Of a DNA stretch of 59,297 bases, positions 46,658 through 56,498 are shown piece after piece. Position 1 is the stretch's first letter, and each line of letters begins with the position of its first letter. The notes below the pieces were generated by a model. It searched no databases, was not told the origin of the DNA, and worked only from the letters and a program-made list of their open reading frames with translations. This DNA is from Bacteroidota bacterium (lineage in GTDB: Bacteria; Bacteroidota; Rhodothermia; Balneolales; Balneolaceae), in assembly GCA_009909035.1 (NCBI GenBank), contig JAAAOB010000155.1, positions 1 through 59,297 of the forward strand. Direction: 5' to 3'. A program made the translations under genes and the position numbers.

Positions 46658-47488
46658 TTGATGCAACGCTTATCGGATGCAAAAGACTACATTCTGACTG
46701 CAATTTTGCTTCTGCTGGCCATCGCCATGATGATTAACAGGCATGATGGAGGTCTGCAAAATATGCGCCAGGCCTCCATTACGATCCTTAGCTACCTTGA
46801 ACAGCCGCTGTCGGTGATCCGTGTCTATCGCCAGGCTCTCTCAACCAATACCTACCTTCACAGGCAGAATATTCTGCTGCAGGATGAGCTGAGCCGCCTT
46901 CGGTCCGTCGAAGAACAAAACAGGATTTTACGCGAACTGCTCGATTTACGACAGGAAACTACTCACAATGTTGTCCCTGTCCGGATCGTTGCAAAAGATT
47001 TATCAGGATTCAATAATATGCTGACGGTTGATGCAGGAACAGATGACGGTGTCGGCGTAGGTATGCCGGTGATTAATTCTGATGGATTAATCGGCCAGGT
47101 GATTGTTGCAAGCAGTACCCACTCGCAGGTTCTGCCGTATTCGAATACGATGTTTCGGGTAAGTGCTTCTGTTGAAGAGACAAGAGCTTACGGCATAATA
47201 TCCTGGCCAGAAATCTCTCATAACATATTAGAACTGAATCATATCCCTCAAACGATTTCTATTTCCGAGGGCCAGGTAGTGGAGACATCCGGATACAGTA
47301 ATCAATTTCCTCCGGGGTTGCCGATCGGAGAAGTTACAGAAACCGAGCCTGGTGACGGCATTGAAACTCAATCCATTCGTGTTCGTGCTTTTGCTGATCT
47401 CAATACAGCAGCCGAAGCCTTCGTCGTCATTTTTGAACCTGACTCTGTTATCCAGGAACTTGAAGAGCAGCAGCAGGAGCTATTTTGA
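46658..47488 (+). CDS. mreC: Rod shape-determining protein MreC
   Basis: A 276-residue protein with one TM segment (about residues 9-26), a coiled coil near 60-95 (HRQNILLQDELSRLRSVEEQ) and the two-barrel periplasmic domain with VDAGTDDGVGVGMPVIN and QVVETSGYSNQFPPGLPIGEV. It links MreB filaments to PBP2. It follows mreB by 15 bases, and its stop overlaps the mreD start. Confidence 0.93.
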   Translation: MMQRLSDAKDYILTAILLLLAIAMMINRHDGGLQNMRQASITILSYLEQPLSVIRVYRQALSTNTYLHRQNILLQDELSRLRSVEEQNRILRELLDLRQETTHNVVPVRIVAKDLSGFNNMLTVDAGTDDGVGVGMPVINSDGLIGQVIVASSTHSQVLPYSNTMFRVSASVEETRAYGIISWPEISHNILELNHIPQTISISEGQVVETSGYSNQFPPGLPIGEVTETEPGDGIETQSIRVRAFADLNTAAEAFVVIFEPDSVIQELEEQQQELF

Positions 47489-47955
47489 ACAAATCCGGTA
47501 TCTTCTATCATATTGTACTCGCTGTTGGCGTTGTACTCGTTCAAATCCTGTTACTGCGCCATCTAACAATTTACAGCGCGCAATCTGATCTTGTACTGAT
47601 TTTTATACTATGGGTATGTACCAAACGGCCCAAAACAGAAGCTATTCTCATTACTGCATTCTCAGCATTTTTACAGGATGCTTTCACTGATTTGTGGGGG
47701 CTACATCTGTTTTCTAAAGTGCTGACGGTGTTTCTGCTTCACAATTTTCTGAATCGTACATCTGAAAATAAATTTCTCGTATGGCAGATCTTCTTAATTG
47801 TTGCCGGAGCATCTTTTTTGCATAATTTGTTATTTTATACCGTTAGCTCTCTAACTGGTATATTTGCAAGTGAATATGTCGTCATGTCACTGCTGCTTAT
47901 CAGCACAATTTTCACGGCAACACTTGCCGGATTTCTGCACCTTGTACGTACGTAA
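47485..47955 (+). CDS. mreD: Rod shape-determining protein MreD
   Basis: A 156-residue membrane protein with about five TM segments. It starts at a TTG that overlaps the mreC stop (TTTGA). VLIFILWVCTKRPKTEAILITAFSAF fits the family's second and third TM region, and a short DAFTDLWGLHLFSK loop follows. It is the weakly conserved partner of MreC, assigned by length, topology and position in the operon. Confidence 0.88.
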   Translation: MNKSGIFYHIVLAVGVVLVQILLLRHLTIYSAQSDLVLIFILWVCTKRPKTEAILITAFSAFLQDAFTDLWGLHLFSKVLTVFLLHNFLNRTSENKFLVWQIFLIVAGASFLHNLLFYTVSSLTGIFASEYVVMSLLLISTIFTATLAGFLHLVRT

Positions 47956-47960
47956 TAATT

Positions 47961-49853
47961 ATGGCAGACAGGCTAAAAACTAAAAATATAGAGACCGCAA
48001 TTCGTATTCTTCAGGGGATTATTCTTCTTGGAATTCTGGTCATGATGGGACGTATATTCCAGCTGCAAATCCTCGATAATGAGGAGTATGAACCTCTGAG
48101 CCGCCAAAACAGTTTGCGGATGGATGTTGTAAATCCTGCACGGGGACTCATCTTTGATCGTAACGGAAATATTATCGTTGAAAATCAACCGATCTATTCC
48201 GTGACCGTTACACCCGCAAATTTTAAATATGACAGTTTACCTCTTCTTGCCGATATACTTGAGATGGATCCGGATGTTGTTTCAGAAAAAATTGCTGAAG
48301 CTCAAGAATATTCCTGGCATCGCACGTCCCGGCTTGTCACAGAAGTACCTTTTGAAATTTTCTCCGCTATTGAAGAGAACCTCTGGAGGCTGCCCGGAAT
48401 TGGCCACCAGATTGAAAGCAAAAGAAATTATCCCGTTGACTTTTCTGCATCCCATGCACTTGGCTATCTTAGAGAAGCCTCAGAATCTGATTTCTCTGAA
48501 AATTCGTCACTTCGTATGGGGGACAGGATTGGAAAAAGCGGCATCGAACGGGTTTATGACGACTACTTGCGAGGTGAAAAAGGAACGCATTACTACCGGG
48601 TAAATGCGTATGGACAGACCGTCGGTATTTTTGAAGATGGAAATTTAAATAATGCTCCGGAAAAAGGGGCCGATCTCGTAACTTCACTTGATTCTGAGCT
48701 ACAGGCGCTGGCTGAAAAACTGATGCAGCGAATGACCGGCGGCCTCGTTGCCATGGATCCTCGAACAGGCGAAATACTCTCGATTGTAAGTTCCCCCAAT
48801 TACGACCTGGACCGCCTTTCAGGGAAAATAGATGATGACTACTGGCAATCAGTGAATCAGGATTCATTACGCCCGCTCTTTAACCGGGCCATTTCATCAC
48901 GGCAACCCCCAGGATCAACATTCAAGCCGTTTATGGGGCTCTACGGGCTTCATACAGGGCTGATTACGCCGGAGATGGAAATTGTGAGTACCGGCTCCTA
49001 TCGCCGAGGCCGACTCTACGGTGATACCGCTGATCCGGGCGTCTACAATCTTAAAAAAGCACTGGCCAAATCAAGTAACTACTACTTTTTCTGGATGATG
49101 GACCAAATTGCCACGAATGGCGGACTGGATGACTGGGCCGACAAAATGCGGGATTTTGGCATGGGCCCAAAAAACAGTGTGGATCTGCCATTTGAGAGAC
49201 AAGGAATTATGCCAGACACCGACTACATGAACCAAAGGTTTGGTGATCAATACTGGGGAATCGGTGATTTGATTAGTCTTGGCATCGGACAGGGAATGAT
49301 ATCCGTCTCACCTCTTCAGATGGCCGTTGCCACCTCCTCGATTGCAAATGGCGGCTACAGGGTGCAGCCCCACCTGGTAAAACAGATTCGCTATAGCGAT
49401 GGCAGTGTCCGTTATACACAGCCATACAAAGAGCCGATTGAATGGATAAAGCCCTCCTATATCTCGGCCGTTCATGAGGGTATGCTGGATGTAGTTACCG
49501 AAGGAAGTGGCCGCTACTATGGTCAAATTCCTGGTATCCGGACCGCCGGAAAAACCGGGACCTCACAAAATCCACACGGCAGAGATCACGGCTGGTTCAT
49601 TGCTTATGCGCCGGCAGAAAAACCTGAAATTGCAGTCGCTGTGCTGACCGAAAATACCGGGTATGGATCCATTTCAGCCACTCCGGTGGCATCATTGCTT
49701 ATCGAACAGTATTTGACGGGCGAAATTAATCGTGAACACGTCATGGATGTGGTTCTGAATTTTACACCCCGCCCACTGGAATCTGAGCAAGCCCAGGAAG
49801 AAAATCAGACTGGGCAGCAACAAACCGGAGCTTTGGAGGAAACGGATGGTTAA
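47961..49853 (+). CDS. mrdA: Penicillin-binding protein 2 (MrdA)
   Basis: A 630-residue transpeptidase. One TM segment lies at about residues 14-32, then the pedestal with NPARGLIFDRNGNIIVEN. The catalytic motifs are S319-TFK322 (PPGSTFKPFMGL), SSN (AKSSNYYF, near 365) and KTGT (AGKTGTSQNP, near 530). It cross-links side-wall peptidoglycan, the target of mecillinam. The C-terminal tail is rich in Glu and Gln. rodA overlaps the last eight bases. Confidence 0.96.
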   Translation: MADRLKTKNIETAIRILQGIILLGILVMMGRIFQLQILDNEEYEPLSRQNSLRMDVVNPARGLIFDRNGNIIVENQPIYSVTVTPANFKYDSLPLLADILEMDPDVVSEKIAEAQEYSWHRTSRLVTEVPFEIFSAIEENLWRLPGIGHQIESKRNYPVDFSASHALGYLREASESDFSENSSLRMGDRIGKSGIERVYDDYLRGEKGTHYYRVNAYGQTVGIFEDGNLNNAPEKGADLVTSLDSELQALAEKLMQRMTGGLVAMDPRTGEILSIVSSPNYDLDRLSGKIDDDYWQSVNQDSLRPLFNRAISSRQPPGSTFKPFMGLYGLHTGLITPEMEIVSTGSYRRGRLYGDTADPGVYNLKKALAKSSNYYFFWMMDQIATNGGLDDWADKMRDFGMGPKNSVDLPFERQGIMPDTDYMNQRFGDQYWGIGDLISLGIGQGMISVSPLQMAVATSSIANGGYRVQPHLVKQIRYSDGSVRYTQPYKEPIEWIKPSYISAVHEGMLDVVTEGSGRYYGQIPGIRTAGKTGTSQNPHGRDHGWFIAYAPAEKPEIAVAVLTENTGYGSISATPVASLLIEQYLTGEINREHVMDVVLNFTPRPLESEQAQEENQTGQQQTGALEETDG

Positions 49854-51096
49854 TTTGAAAGATTTTAGCTGGTCGGTGATTTTAATTTGGCTTTCGATTG
49901 CCTGTATCGGGCTTACCGCCATTTACAGCGCTACTCTTGGCCCCGTATCTGAATTTTTACCCTCCTATATTCAGGATAACTTCTGGCGTCAGGTCACCTG
50001 GATTTCGTTATCGATTGTGGCACTCATATCAACACAGTTCATATCACCAAGGACATTCCAGCCACTCTCCTATATCGTCTACGCCATCTGCCTTATACTG
50101 GCTGTTGTCACGGTATTCTTCGGTATTGAAGTTAGCGGCGGACGAAGCTGGCTCTCGATATTTGGCCTGAGGCTTCAAATAAGTGAATTCCTTAAACTGG
50201 CCACCATTCTTGCTGTTGCCAACTATTTAACCCACAGGCGAAACATGTCGGTTGGCAATTTAAAAACTGCACTCACGGCTGTTGCCATTATACTGGTCCC
50301 GGTCGGCGTGATTCTGATGCAAAATGACACCGGCACGGCCCTCATCCTTCTCACTCTTGTCCCTGTGGTACTTTTTTGGTCGGGTCTTCCTTATGGTCTT
50401 TCACTCTTAATTATATCACCGGCAATTATCGGGTATTTTTCTGTGATAAGCCCCATATTCGGTGCCATTGCGGCTCTTTTGCTGGTATTTGCCATCTTTA
50501 TTCTTCAAAAACAAAAGTGGATAACCATTTCATCAGCAGTCATGGCACTTTTAATTATTGTAGGAACTGAAGTTGCCCTGAAGCAGGTTTTACAGCCTCA
50601 TCAGCGGGCACGTATCGAAGCTTTTGTCAATCCTTCGCTTGATCCACAGGGAGCCGGATGGAATGTACTGCAGGCAAAAACAGCTATCGGGTCCGGCGGC
50701 CTGCAGGGAAAAGGATTTATGGAGGGCACGCAAACACAGTTACGGTTTCTGCCTGAACAGTGGACCGATTTTATATTCTGTGTTATTGGTGAGGAGTTCG
50801 GCTTTATCGGATCCTCACTGCTGTTGATCCTCTACGGTTTTCTGTTTCTTAAACTCCTATCTATGGCCGGAGACCACAAGCATCCGTTTGCCCAGCTTGT
50901 GATTGTTAGTATCACATTCATCTATTTTTCTCATTTCGTGATCAACATCGGAAGTGCAACATCAATCTTGCCCATCATGGGAGTGCCCCTGCCCTTTGTC
51001 AGTTATGGCGGGTCGGCTTTTTTGGCGAACTCACTTATGCTGGCTGTATGCCTCAACCTCGATCTCTATAAACGTTCATTCAGTATTTACAGATAG
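49846..51096 (+). CDS. rodA: Peptidoglycan glycosyltransferase RodA
   Basis: A 416-residue SEDS protein with about ten TM segments. GGRSWLSIFGLRLQISEFLKL is the conserved block with the Trp and SE motif; QNDTGTALILL and the catalytic Asp region follow. LQAKTAIGSGGLQGKGF and FLPEQWTDFIFCVIGEEFGF are the large loop motifs, and GVPLPFVSYGGSA ends the family signature. It polymerises glycan strands together with PBP2. Last gene of the operon. Confidence 0.96.
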   Translation: MVNLKDFSWSVILIWLSIACIGLTAIYSATLGPVSEFLPSYIQDNFWRQVTWISLSIVALISTQFISPRTFQPLSYIVYAICLILAVVTVFFGIEVSGGRSWLSIFGLRLQISEFLKLATILAVANYLTHRRNMSVGNLKTALTAVAIILVPVGVILMQNDTGTALILLTLVPVVLFWSGLPYGLSLLIISPAIIGYFSVISPIFGAIAALLLVFAIFILQKQKWITISSAVMALLIIVGTEVALKQVLQPHQRARIEAFVNPSLDPQGAGWNVLQAKTAIGSGGLQGKGFMEGTQTQLRFLPEQWTDFIFCVIGEEFGFIGSSLLLILYGFLFLKLLSMAGDHKHPFAQLVIVSITFIYFSHFVINIGSATSILPIMGVPLPFVSYGGSAFLANSLMLAVCLNLDLYKRSFSIYR

Positions 51097-51323
51097 GTTC
51101 ACCTCAAATCCGGCAGTCTTCAATACCAGTGGTTGCAGTATTGTTCATCACATGTCAGGTATCCCCTGAACAGACTGGAATCAGTTTTCCAAAAAAACGA
51201 GTCGTCATGATTGAAACTGTAAATCACCATAGCTTCAATCCAACGACTTTTTTTGTTAGCTGTTTCCTTTTCACACGATGCTACAAATTTTGCCGGTTTT
51301 TAGTAGAACTGTGGCTCTCTTGT
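51097..51323. other. Non-coding stretch after rodA
   Basis: About 230 bases between rodA and the convergent DUF1499 gene. I see no reading frame, clear hairpin terminator or repeat. Confidence 0.4.
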
Positions 51324-52052
51324 CTACTTCAGCCTGTTTTGCAGATCAGCCAGAAAAGCATCAATTCTCTCCGCATTCACGCCAATATCACTCCGTCCAA
51401 TTCTGGATTTTGACCTCATGTCGATCTTTGTACCTTCTCCGGTTTCCGACACACGGATCACCACATCATCAGAAAATCCGAACCAGGCCAATGTTTCCGT
51501 TGCCTCTATACGGCCTTCCTGCCGGTCAATGCCAACCGGCTTCCACTCTCTTTCCATAATCAGAGATACTATTTCATCTATCACCGCTTGCTTACCGGTT
51601 TCAACAATCAATGGCTGAATGTCTGGGTATGCCTGTCGTTGTTGCCTTGCTGTTTCTTCACCTGCGTAATCTGCCGGATTCGGTGCATCTTGCCGAAGTC
51701 GCACCACATCCACAAAGGCAGGTGGTGAATCAAGGTCCGTCGTGATATCGTGTATGGCCGGCACACGTTGCGCCTCATATTGCCAGTACACCCCGGTAGC
51801 GGTAACACCAAACGTGAGAAGAACGCCAACTAAAACCATCGCTTTTAGGGCAAAATCGCCATCTTTCACAAAAAAATAGAACAGTACCTGGATCGCCAAC
51901 AAACCCGCACATGCATAGGCTCCATAACGCAGCAGTGAAAAAGCGGGACCCAGTCCCCAAATTCCCCACTGATATCCATATCCCGACAGAATAAACCCAG
52001 CCGCAGATGCAGCCGAAAGAAATAAGAGAATGTTTACGATACGTTTTTTCAT
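51324..52052 (-). CDS. DUF1499 membrane protein
   Basis: A 242-residue protein with three hydrophobic segments near residues 6-24, 40-62 and 70-92. The C-terminal half (about 95-240) is a DUF1499 domain: AIHDITTDLDSPPAFVDVV at its start, then IEATETLAWFGFSDDVVIRV and IDMRSKSRIGRSDIGVNAERI. The domain is found in many bacteria; its function is unknown. Convergent with rodA and divergent from gltX. Confidence 0.88.
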   Translation of the reverse strand: MKKRIVNILLFLSAASAAGFILSGYGYQWGIWGLGPAFSLLRYGAYACAGLLAIQVLFYFFVKDGDFALKAMVLVGVLLTFGVTATGVYWQYEAQRVPAIHDITTDLDSPPAFVDVVRLRQDAPNPADYAGEETARQQRQAYPDIQPLIVETGKQAVIDEIVSLIMEREWKPVGIDRQEGRIEATETLAWFGFSDDVVIRVSETGEGTKIDMRSKSRIGRSDIGVNAERIDAFLADLQNRLK

Positions 52053-52217
52053 ACAGATGGGTTTGATATTGAGCTTTTATTCAGTTTACAACATTTGACA
52101 GATTATTGAAATGTATTTCTGCAGATGAACCCGGATTTCTATTAGCCTTCCAGGGGATTAAACCTTATTTTTAGAGGCTTTCTTCAATTTGAAAAAACAA
52201 ATAATAAACCATTCAGT

Positions 52218-53705
52218 ATGGCATCTTCTGTACGCGTACGATTTGCACCCTCACCAACAGGCTTTCTTCACATCGGGGGATTACGAACGGCACTCTACAA
52301 CTATCTTTTTACACGGCACAACAACGGAACGTTTATACTCCGTATTGAGGATACGGATCAAAGCCGGTATGTTGATGAGGCGGAACAGGATATTATTTCT
52401 TCACTTGAGTGGTGCGGTATGCAGATCGATGAAGGGCCGGAATCAGGTGGAGACTACGGGCCATACAGGCAGAGCGAGCGGAAAGATCTCTATCACACGT
52501 ACGCCGAAAAACTTATTGAAAACGGACATGCATACTACGCATTTGATACCCCTGAAGAGTTAAACCAGATGCGAGAGCGGCTTCAGAAATCCGGTAATCC
52601 TTCTCCCAAATACGACGCGATCACCCGTCAGTCGATGAAAAACAGCCTGACACTATCACAGGATGAGGTTGAAAAGAAACTGAAAAACGGCGACGACTAT
52701 GTTATTCGACTTAAAGTTCCAAGACGGGAGACAGTTCGGTTTGAAGACCTCATACGCGGCCATGTTTCGTTTGAAACAAAAGGCCTTGACGACCAGGTAC
52801 TGCTGAAATCTGACGGTATGCCAACCTATCACCTGGCGAATGTAGTGGATGATCATGAAATGAAAATTACCCACGTGATTCGCGGGGAAGAGTGGCTCAG
52901 CAGCACCCCGAAACACATATTGCTCTACAACGCTTTTGGATGGGAGCCTCCGGAAATGGCCCATCTTCCGCTTATCATGTCTCCAAGCGGCGGCAAGCTT
53001 TCCAAACGGAAGGCGGAAGAGGAGGGAATTCCCGTGAATACCAAAGAGTATATCAAACAGAATTATGAGCCGGAAGCGCTGGTCAATTTCCTCGCTTACC
53101 TCGGCTGGAGCCCCGGCGATGACAGTGAAATTCATTCCCTCAAGGATCTCTGTGAGCTTTTTACGCTGGACCGTGTGAGCAAAGGGGGCGCCGTTTTCAA
53201 TCACAAAAAACTTCTTTGGTATAACGAACACTACCTTCGTGAACAAAGCAATGAACAGTTGGCTGAAAGATTGCGCTCCATTGCCGAATCGGAAGAAATT
53301 GAGCTGCCAAACGATGATTTCCTGAAGGAAGCCATATCGCTGTTGAAAGAGCGAGTCAGCAAGATTGAAGAAATTCTTGAGATGGGAGACTTTTTCTTTA
53401 AGGATCCCGAATCTTATGATGAAAAAGCACTGAAAAAATGGAAATCCGACAGCCATGATCTTGTCAAACAGTACCGGGAGTCTGTTGCTGATTTGGATAA
53501 AGATGAGTTTGAAGCTGCCACGCTGAAATCAAACCTGGAAAAAGTGATTGAAAAAAATGGTGTGGGATTCGGCAAGCTGATGATGCCGCTTCGCATAGCC
53601 GTTACCGGACAGGGATTCGGGCCCGATCTGTTTTCATCCATGGAACTGCTCGGAAAAGAAACCGTGATCGCGCGTATTGATACCGCACTTGATACGCTTG
53701 ATTAA
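52218..53705 (+). CDS. gltX: Glutamyl-tRNA synthetase
   Basis: A 495-residue class I synthetase. The ATP site HIGH-type motif is H18-I-G-G (PSPTGFLHIGGLRTALYN) and the KMSKS-type motif is KLSKR (SGGKLSKRKAEEEG, near residue 258). The anticodon-binding helical domain covers the last 160 residues. Length and motifs match bacterial GluRS, discriminating or not cannot be told here. Read alone, divergent from the DUF1499 gene. Confidence 0.97.
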   Translation: MASSVRVRFAPSPTGFLHIGGLRTALYNYLFTRHNNGTFILRIEDTDQSRYVDEAEQDIISSLEWCGMQIDEGPESGGDYGPYRQSERKDLYHTYAEKLIENGHAYYAFDTPEELNQMRERLQKSGNPSPKYDAITRQSMKNSLTLSQDEVEKKLKNGDDYVIRLKVPRRETVRFEDLIRGHVSFETKGLDDQVLLKSDGMPTYHLANVVDDHEMKITHVIRGEEWLSSTPKHILLYNAFGWEPPEMAHLPLIMSPSGGKLSKRKAEEEGIPVNTKEYIKQNYEPEALVNFLAYLGWSPGDDSEIHSLKDLCELFTLDRVSKGGAVFNHKKLLWYNEHYLREQSNEQLAERLRSIAESEEIELPNDDFLKEAISLLKERVSKIEEILEMGDFFFKDPESYDEKALKKWKSDSHDLVKQYRESVADLDKDEFEAATLKSNLEKVIEKNGVGFGKLMMPLRIAVTGQGFGPDLFSSMELLGKETVIARIDTALDTLD

Positions 53706-53761
53706 CCGTTTTGCCGTTTGTGTCTGATTCCGCCTCGTCTCTGTACGGGGTGATATCAACG

Positions 53762-54169
53762 TTACCAGAAACCAATCACCAGGCCCGACAGCGTAAGACC
53801 GGTTAAATGGTAGCCGTTATCGATCAGGTGTAGCTTCAGCGGGACCTCTGAAAAGAGGCCGGTTGCTCCTGCAAGACTAAAGACAAATCCGGTTGAGGCA
53901 AAAAACCCGATCAGCGCACCATGGAGAGCTCCGTAACCACCCAACCCTTCAATAAACAGGGCAAGAGAAAAAACACCAATGAACTGCAGAATAAATGAAA
54001 GGACAAACACCATCGGGCTCCCACCTTCATGATCCTCGGGTATATTTTTGATTTTCATCCACGGTTTTGCAAAAAGCAGAGGACTGTACCAAAGAGCGCC
54101 CAAAACAAAATAAATGATAGTGGCGATGAGAACCGGCAGTGCAGAAATTGAGGCAAGAAGATCGGTCAT
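53762..54169 (-). CDS. DUF1761 membrane protein
   Basis: A 135-residue protein with about four hydrophobic segments (near 10-30, 52-75, 80-100 and 112-134). LGALWYSPLLFAKPWMKI is the signature of DUF1761, followed by the charged loop EDHEGGSP. Function unknown. It lies after the convergent gltX and downstream of a dead endonuclease gene. Confidence 0.85.
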   Translation of the reverse strand: MTDLLASISALPVLIATIIYFVLGALWYSPLLFAKPWMKIKNIPEDHEGGSPMVFVLSFILQFIGVFSLALFIEGLGGYGALHGALIGFFASTGFVFSLAGATGLFSEVPLKLHLIDNGYHLTGLTLSGLVIGFW

Positions 54170-54201
54170 AAGATTTCAGGTAAGTTGATGATTAACAACA
54201 A

Positions 54202-54573
54202 TTAACTAAGATTGTCCATCAGAGTCAATATCTCTTCTCCAGGCGATTGTGGCCACACGTGTTCTGCATTGATTCCATTCCCGTCATCAAAAGCATCCGC
54301 CCTCGGCGTGGATGAATTTGGATCCACAGGCATTTCAACATAGCTATTTACGCTATTCACCCGCTCCTCCCGGTTATCGAGTATCGTGTACATACTGTCG
54401 TACGCTGCGTTAAAGCCAGGCGTGGCGTCTGGTGTCTTATTTGATCGCTAAAATTCCACCAGCGCTTGCCGGTCACCTCCGATTGATTGGTTTTGAGCCT
54501 CGCAGCCGCCACCTCCAAAAAGTATCGCCAAGAGAGATGAGGCGATGGAGCGCAGAGTATTTCGATGCACCAT
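54202..54573 (-). pseudogene. Endonuclease I-like secreted nuclease, nonsense-interrupted and truncated
   Basis: From the ATG at 54573 the frame begins with a lipoprotein-type signal (MVHRNTLRSIASSLLAILFG then GGGCEA). It is stopped at codon 42 by TAG (54450-54448). The same frame then continues: NKTPDATPGFNAAYDSMYT, DPNSSTPRADAFDDGNGINAEHVWPQS and a stop after MDNLS at 54202. NAEHVWPQS is the metal-binding and catalytic motif of the EndA/endonuclease I family. Downstream family blocks are missing, so the gene has lost its C-terminal half as well. Confidence 0.8.
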
Positions 54574-54742
54574 AGTTCAAGTTGTTAACAGATTTTGGTG
54601 CGAAAGGATAACCGATTCTACGGTCATCACGAAACAGGGTCTCCACAGCCTGGCAAATGTACCGATCAAAGATCCGTTCTATCCAATCCAATAGCTCTTC
54701 CGGTTCGTACCCTTTAGAAACGGAACTTAAATCAATCAACAA
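54574..54742 (-). other. Short open stretch of unclear status
   Basis: A minus-strand frame from 54742 reads MLIDLSSVSKGYEPEELLDW and remains open into the dead endonuclease gene until 54473. The first 55 residues have plausible composition (acidic, with FDRYICQAVETLFRDDRRIG), but I know no family. It may be a remnant gene or chance. The region must also hold the yceI promoter. Confidence 0.25.
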
Positions 54743-54748
54743 TCAGCC

Positions 54749-55351
54749 ATGGACTTCATAAACGGAACCCCTGATGCGAATTTTCCAGAAGTTGTTACTC
54801 GTAAGATATTTCTGACTTTACTCTTGCTAACTATCATGCTGGGCGCCTCCGCTGTGGCGGCAAACGCTCAAACCTATGTTGCGGATGACGGCTACGTAGA
54901 ATTTGTCTCTACTGCCCCGCTACTGGAATTTAAAGGCAAAAGTAACCATCTCACCGGCATGATCGATTTAGAAGAGAACCTGGTGGATTTCTATGTAGAT
55001 CTGACCACGCTGGATACCGGAATCAACCTGCGAAACAACCATATGCGGGACAGCTACCTCGAAACGGACGACTACCCGTTTGCGGAATTTACAGGCAGTT
55101 TAGTCTCTCCCTATGATCCTCAGAAAGGCGGAAAACAGGAAGTGGTTGCTGCAGGAAAATTTAAAATACATGGAGTGGAGCGAGAAATAGAGATTCCCGG
55201 AATGCTCGAAAAAACAGCAGACGGACTGCACCTGAAAGCAAGCTGGACTCTATTGCTCGAAGATTACGATATCAGAAGGCCACAAGTAGTATTCTACGAG
55301 CTGGCCCAGGAACAGGATGTAAGCATTTCAATCACCTTAAAGAGAGAGTAA
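54749..55351 (+). CDS. YceI family periplasmic protein
   Basis: A 200-residue protein. A hydrophobic export signal lies at about residues 20-40 (IFLTLLLLTIMLGASAVAANA), with about 18 residues before it; no better start was found. The lipocalin-like domain shows VEFVSTAPLLEFKGKSNHLTG, NNHMRDSYLETDDYPFAEF and GKFKIHGVEREIEIPG. The fold binds isoprenoid-like lipids such as polyprenyl chains. It is followed by a DUF5777 gene, a pairing seen in this bacterial group. Confidence 0.9.
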   Translation: MDFINGTPDANFPEVVTRKIFLTLLLLTIMLGASAVAANAQTYVADDGYVEFVSTAPLLEFKGKSNHLTGMIDLEENLVDFYVDLTTLDTGINLRNNHMRDSYLETDDYPFAEFTGSLVSPYDPQKGGKQEVVAAGKFKIHGVEREIEIPGMLEKTADGLHLKASWTLLLEDYDIRRPQVVFYELAQEQDVSISITLKRE

Positions 55352-55449
55352 GAACATAATTGACCGTTTGCCTCACTCCCCGAATGCTTATTCAAAAGAT
55401 TTTAAAGCAGTGATTTCAAATGATCATATCAATAGTAAACCCAGTTTTC

Positions 55450-56328
55450 ATGACAAAACGTATCCTCATTCTTTTGATGACGCTCACATGTTTAATGATT
55501 GTTCCGGTTGATTCAATGGCCCAGCTCGAACGTGAGCGTGTTCAGGCCGACGGGCCGGTAGAGCTCACATTTATGGCCCCGAAAAACATCAATCTCTATA
55601 CCTCTGAGCCGCTTGGCAGCGGCGAACTTCACTACTCCATTATGCACACATTCGGGGAGGTGAAACTCGGCGCAAGGAATTTATGGGGCATTGATGGCGG
55701 CGCCAATGTACGCTTTAGCTTTGAATATGGATTCTACGAACGGTTTTCAGCCGGAATTGGCCGTTCCAGCCTGGATAAAATCGTAGATGTCTACGCAAAA
55801 CTATCGCTGTTTCGTCAGAATATTAGCGGGTCTGTTCCCGTGTCGGTTTCATTCATTCCCACAGGAGGCATCAACACCACGGACCCGGATTTCCTTCCGG
55901 ACAACTATCAGTTCACGGACAGGCTAAACGCCGGGTTTTCGCTGCCCATTGCTCGCAAATTCAATGATGAACTCAGCCTGCAGGTCTCGCCGATGTTTAT
56001 TCACTTCAATCGCGTGGGGCCAGAGATAGATGTAATGGATCCTGCCGTTAACAACTACTATACAGCCGGCCTGGCCGGGCGATACAAAATAAAACCGCAA
56101 ACCGCACTCTCATTTCAATATATACCGGCTCTCACGGATGCCAGGAACCTGGATCCAAATTTGGCGGTCGGGATCGATATTGAAACGGGCGGCCACGTGT
56201 TCCAGATGTTTTTTACCACCTCGCGTGCGCTGAACGATCAGTACCTGATCGCCGGCCAAAACGGTGATTTTTTCGCAAGAGAATTCCGTTTTGGATTTAA
56301 TATCAATCGATTATTCCGGCTTCGTTAA
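55450..56328 (+). CDS. DUF5777 beta-barrel outer-membrane protein
   Basis: About 292 residues from MTKRILILLMTLTCLMIV; an ATG at 55420 would add ten residues before the signal peptide. Cleavage is likely after SMA. The mature part has alternating beta strands rich in Tyr and Phe (LHYSIMHTFGEVKLGARNL, VRFSFEYGFYERFSAGIGRS) and ends EFRFGFNINRLFRLR, as in outer-membrane barrels. The DUF5777 family has no known substrate. It follows the YceI gene by about 100 bases in the same direction. Confidence 0.8.
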   Translation: MTKRILILLMTLTCLMIVPVDSMAQLERERVQADGPVELTFMAPKNINLYTSEPLGSGELHYSIMHTFGEVKLGARNLWGIDGGANVRFSFEYGFYERFSAGIGRSSLDKIVDVYAKLSLFRQNISGSVPVSVSFIPTGGINTTDPDFLPDNYQFTDRLNAGFSLPIARKFNDELSLQVSPMFIHFNRVGPEIDVMDPAVNNYYTAGLAGRYKIKPQTALSFQYIPALTDARNLDPNLAVGIDIETGGHVFQMFFTTSRALNDQYLIAGQNGDFFAREFRFGFNINRLFRLR

Positions 56329-56498
56329 TGTCTGCGCTTTTCTGAATACTGCCGGCCATCCGCACACCTGCCGGAGAGTTATCCGATTAAGAAAAAACCT
56401 TCAATTTATGGACCGGAACCGGCAGGCTCAGATCGTAACAATATGTTATCATAAACATCTTATCTTACGGTTGGTTTATTCACTAAAAAACGACGTCC

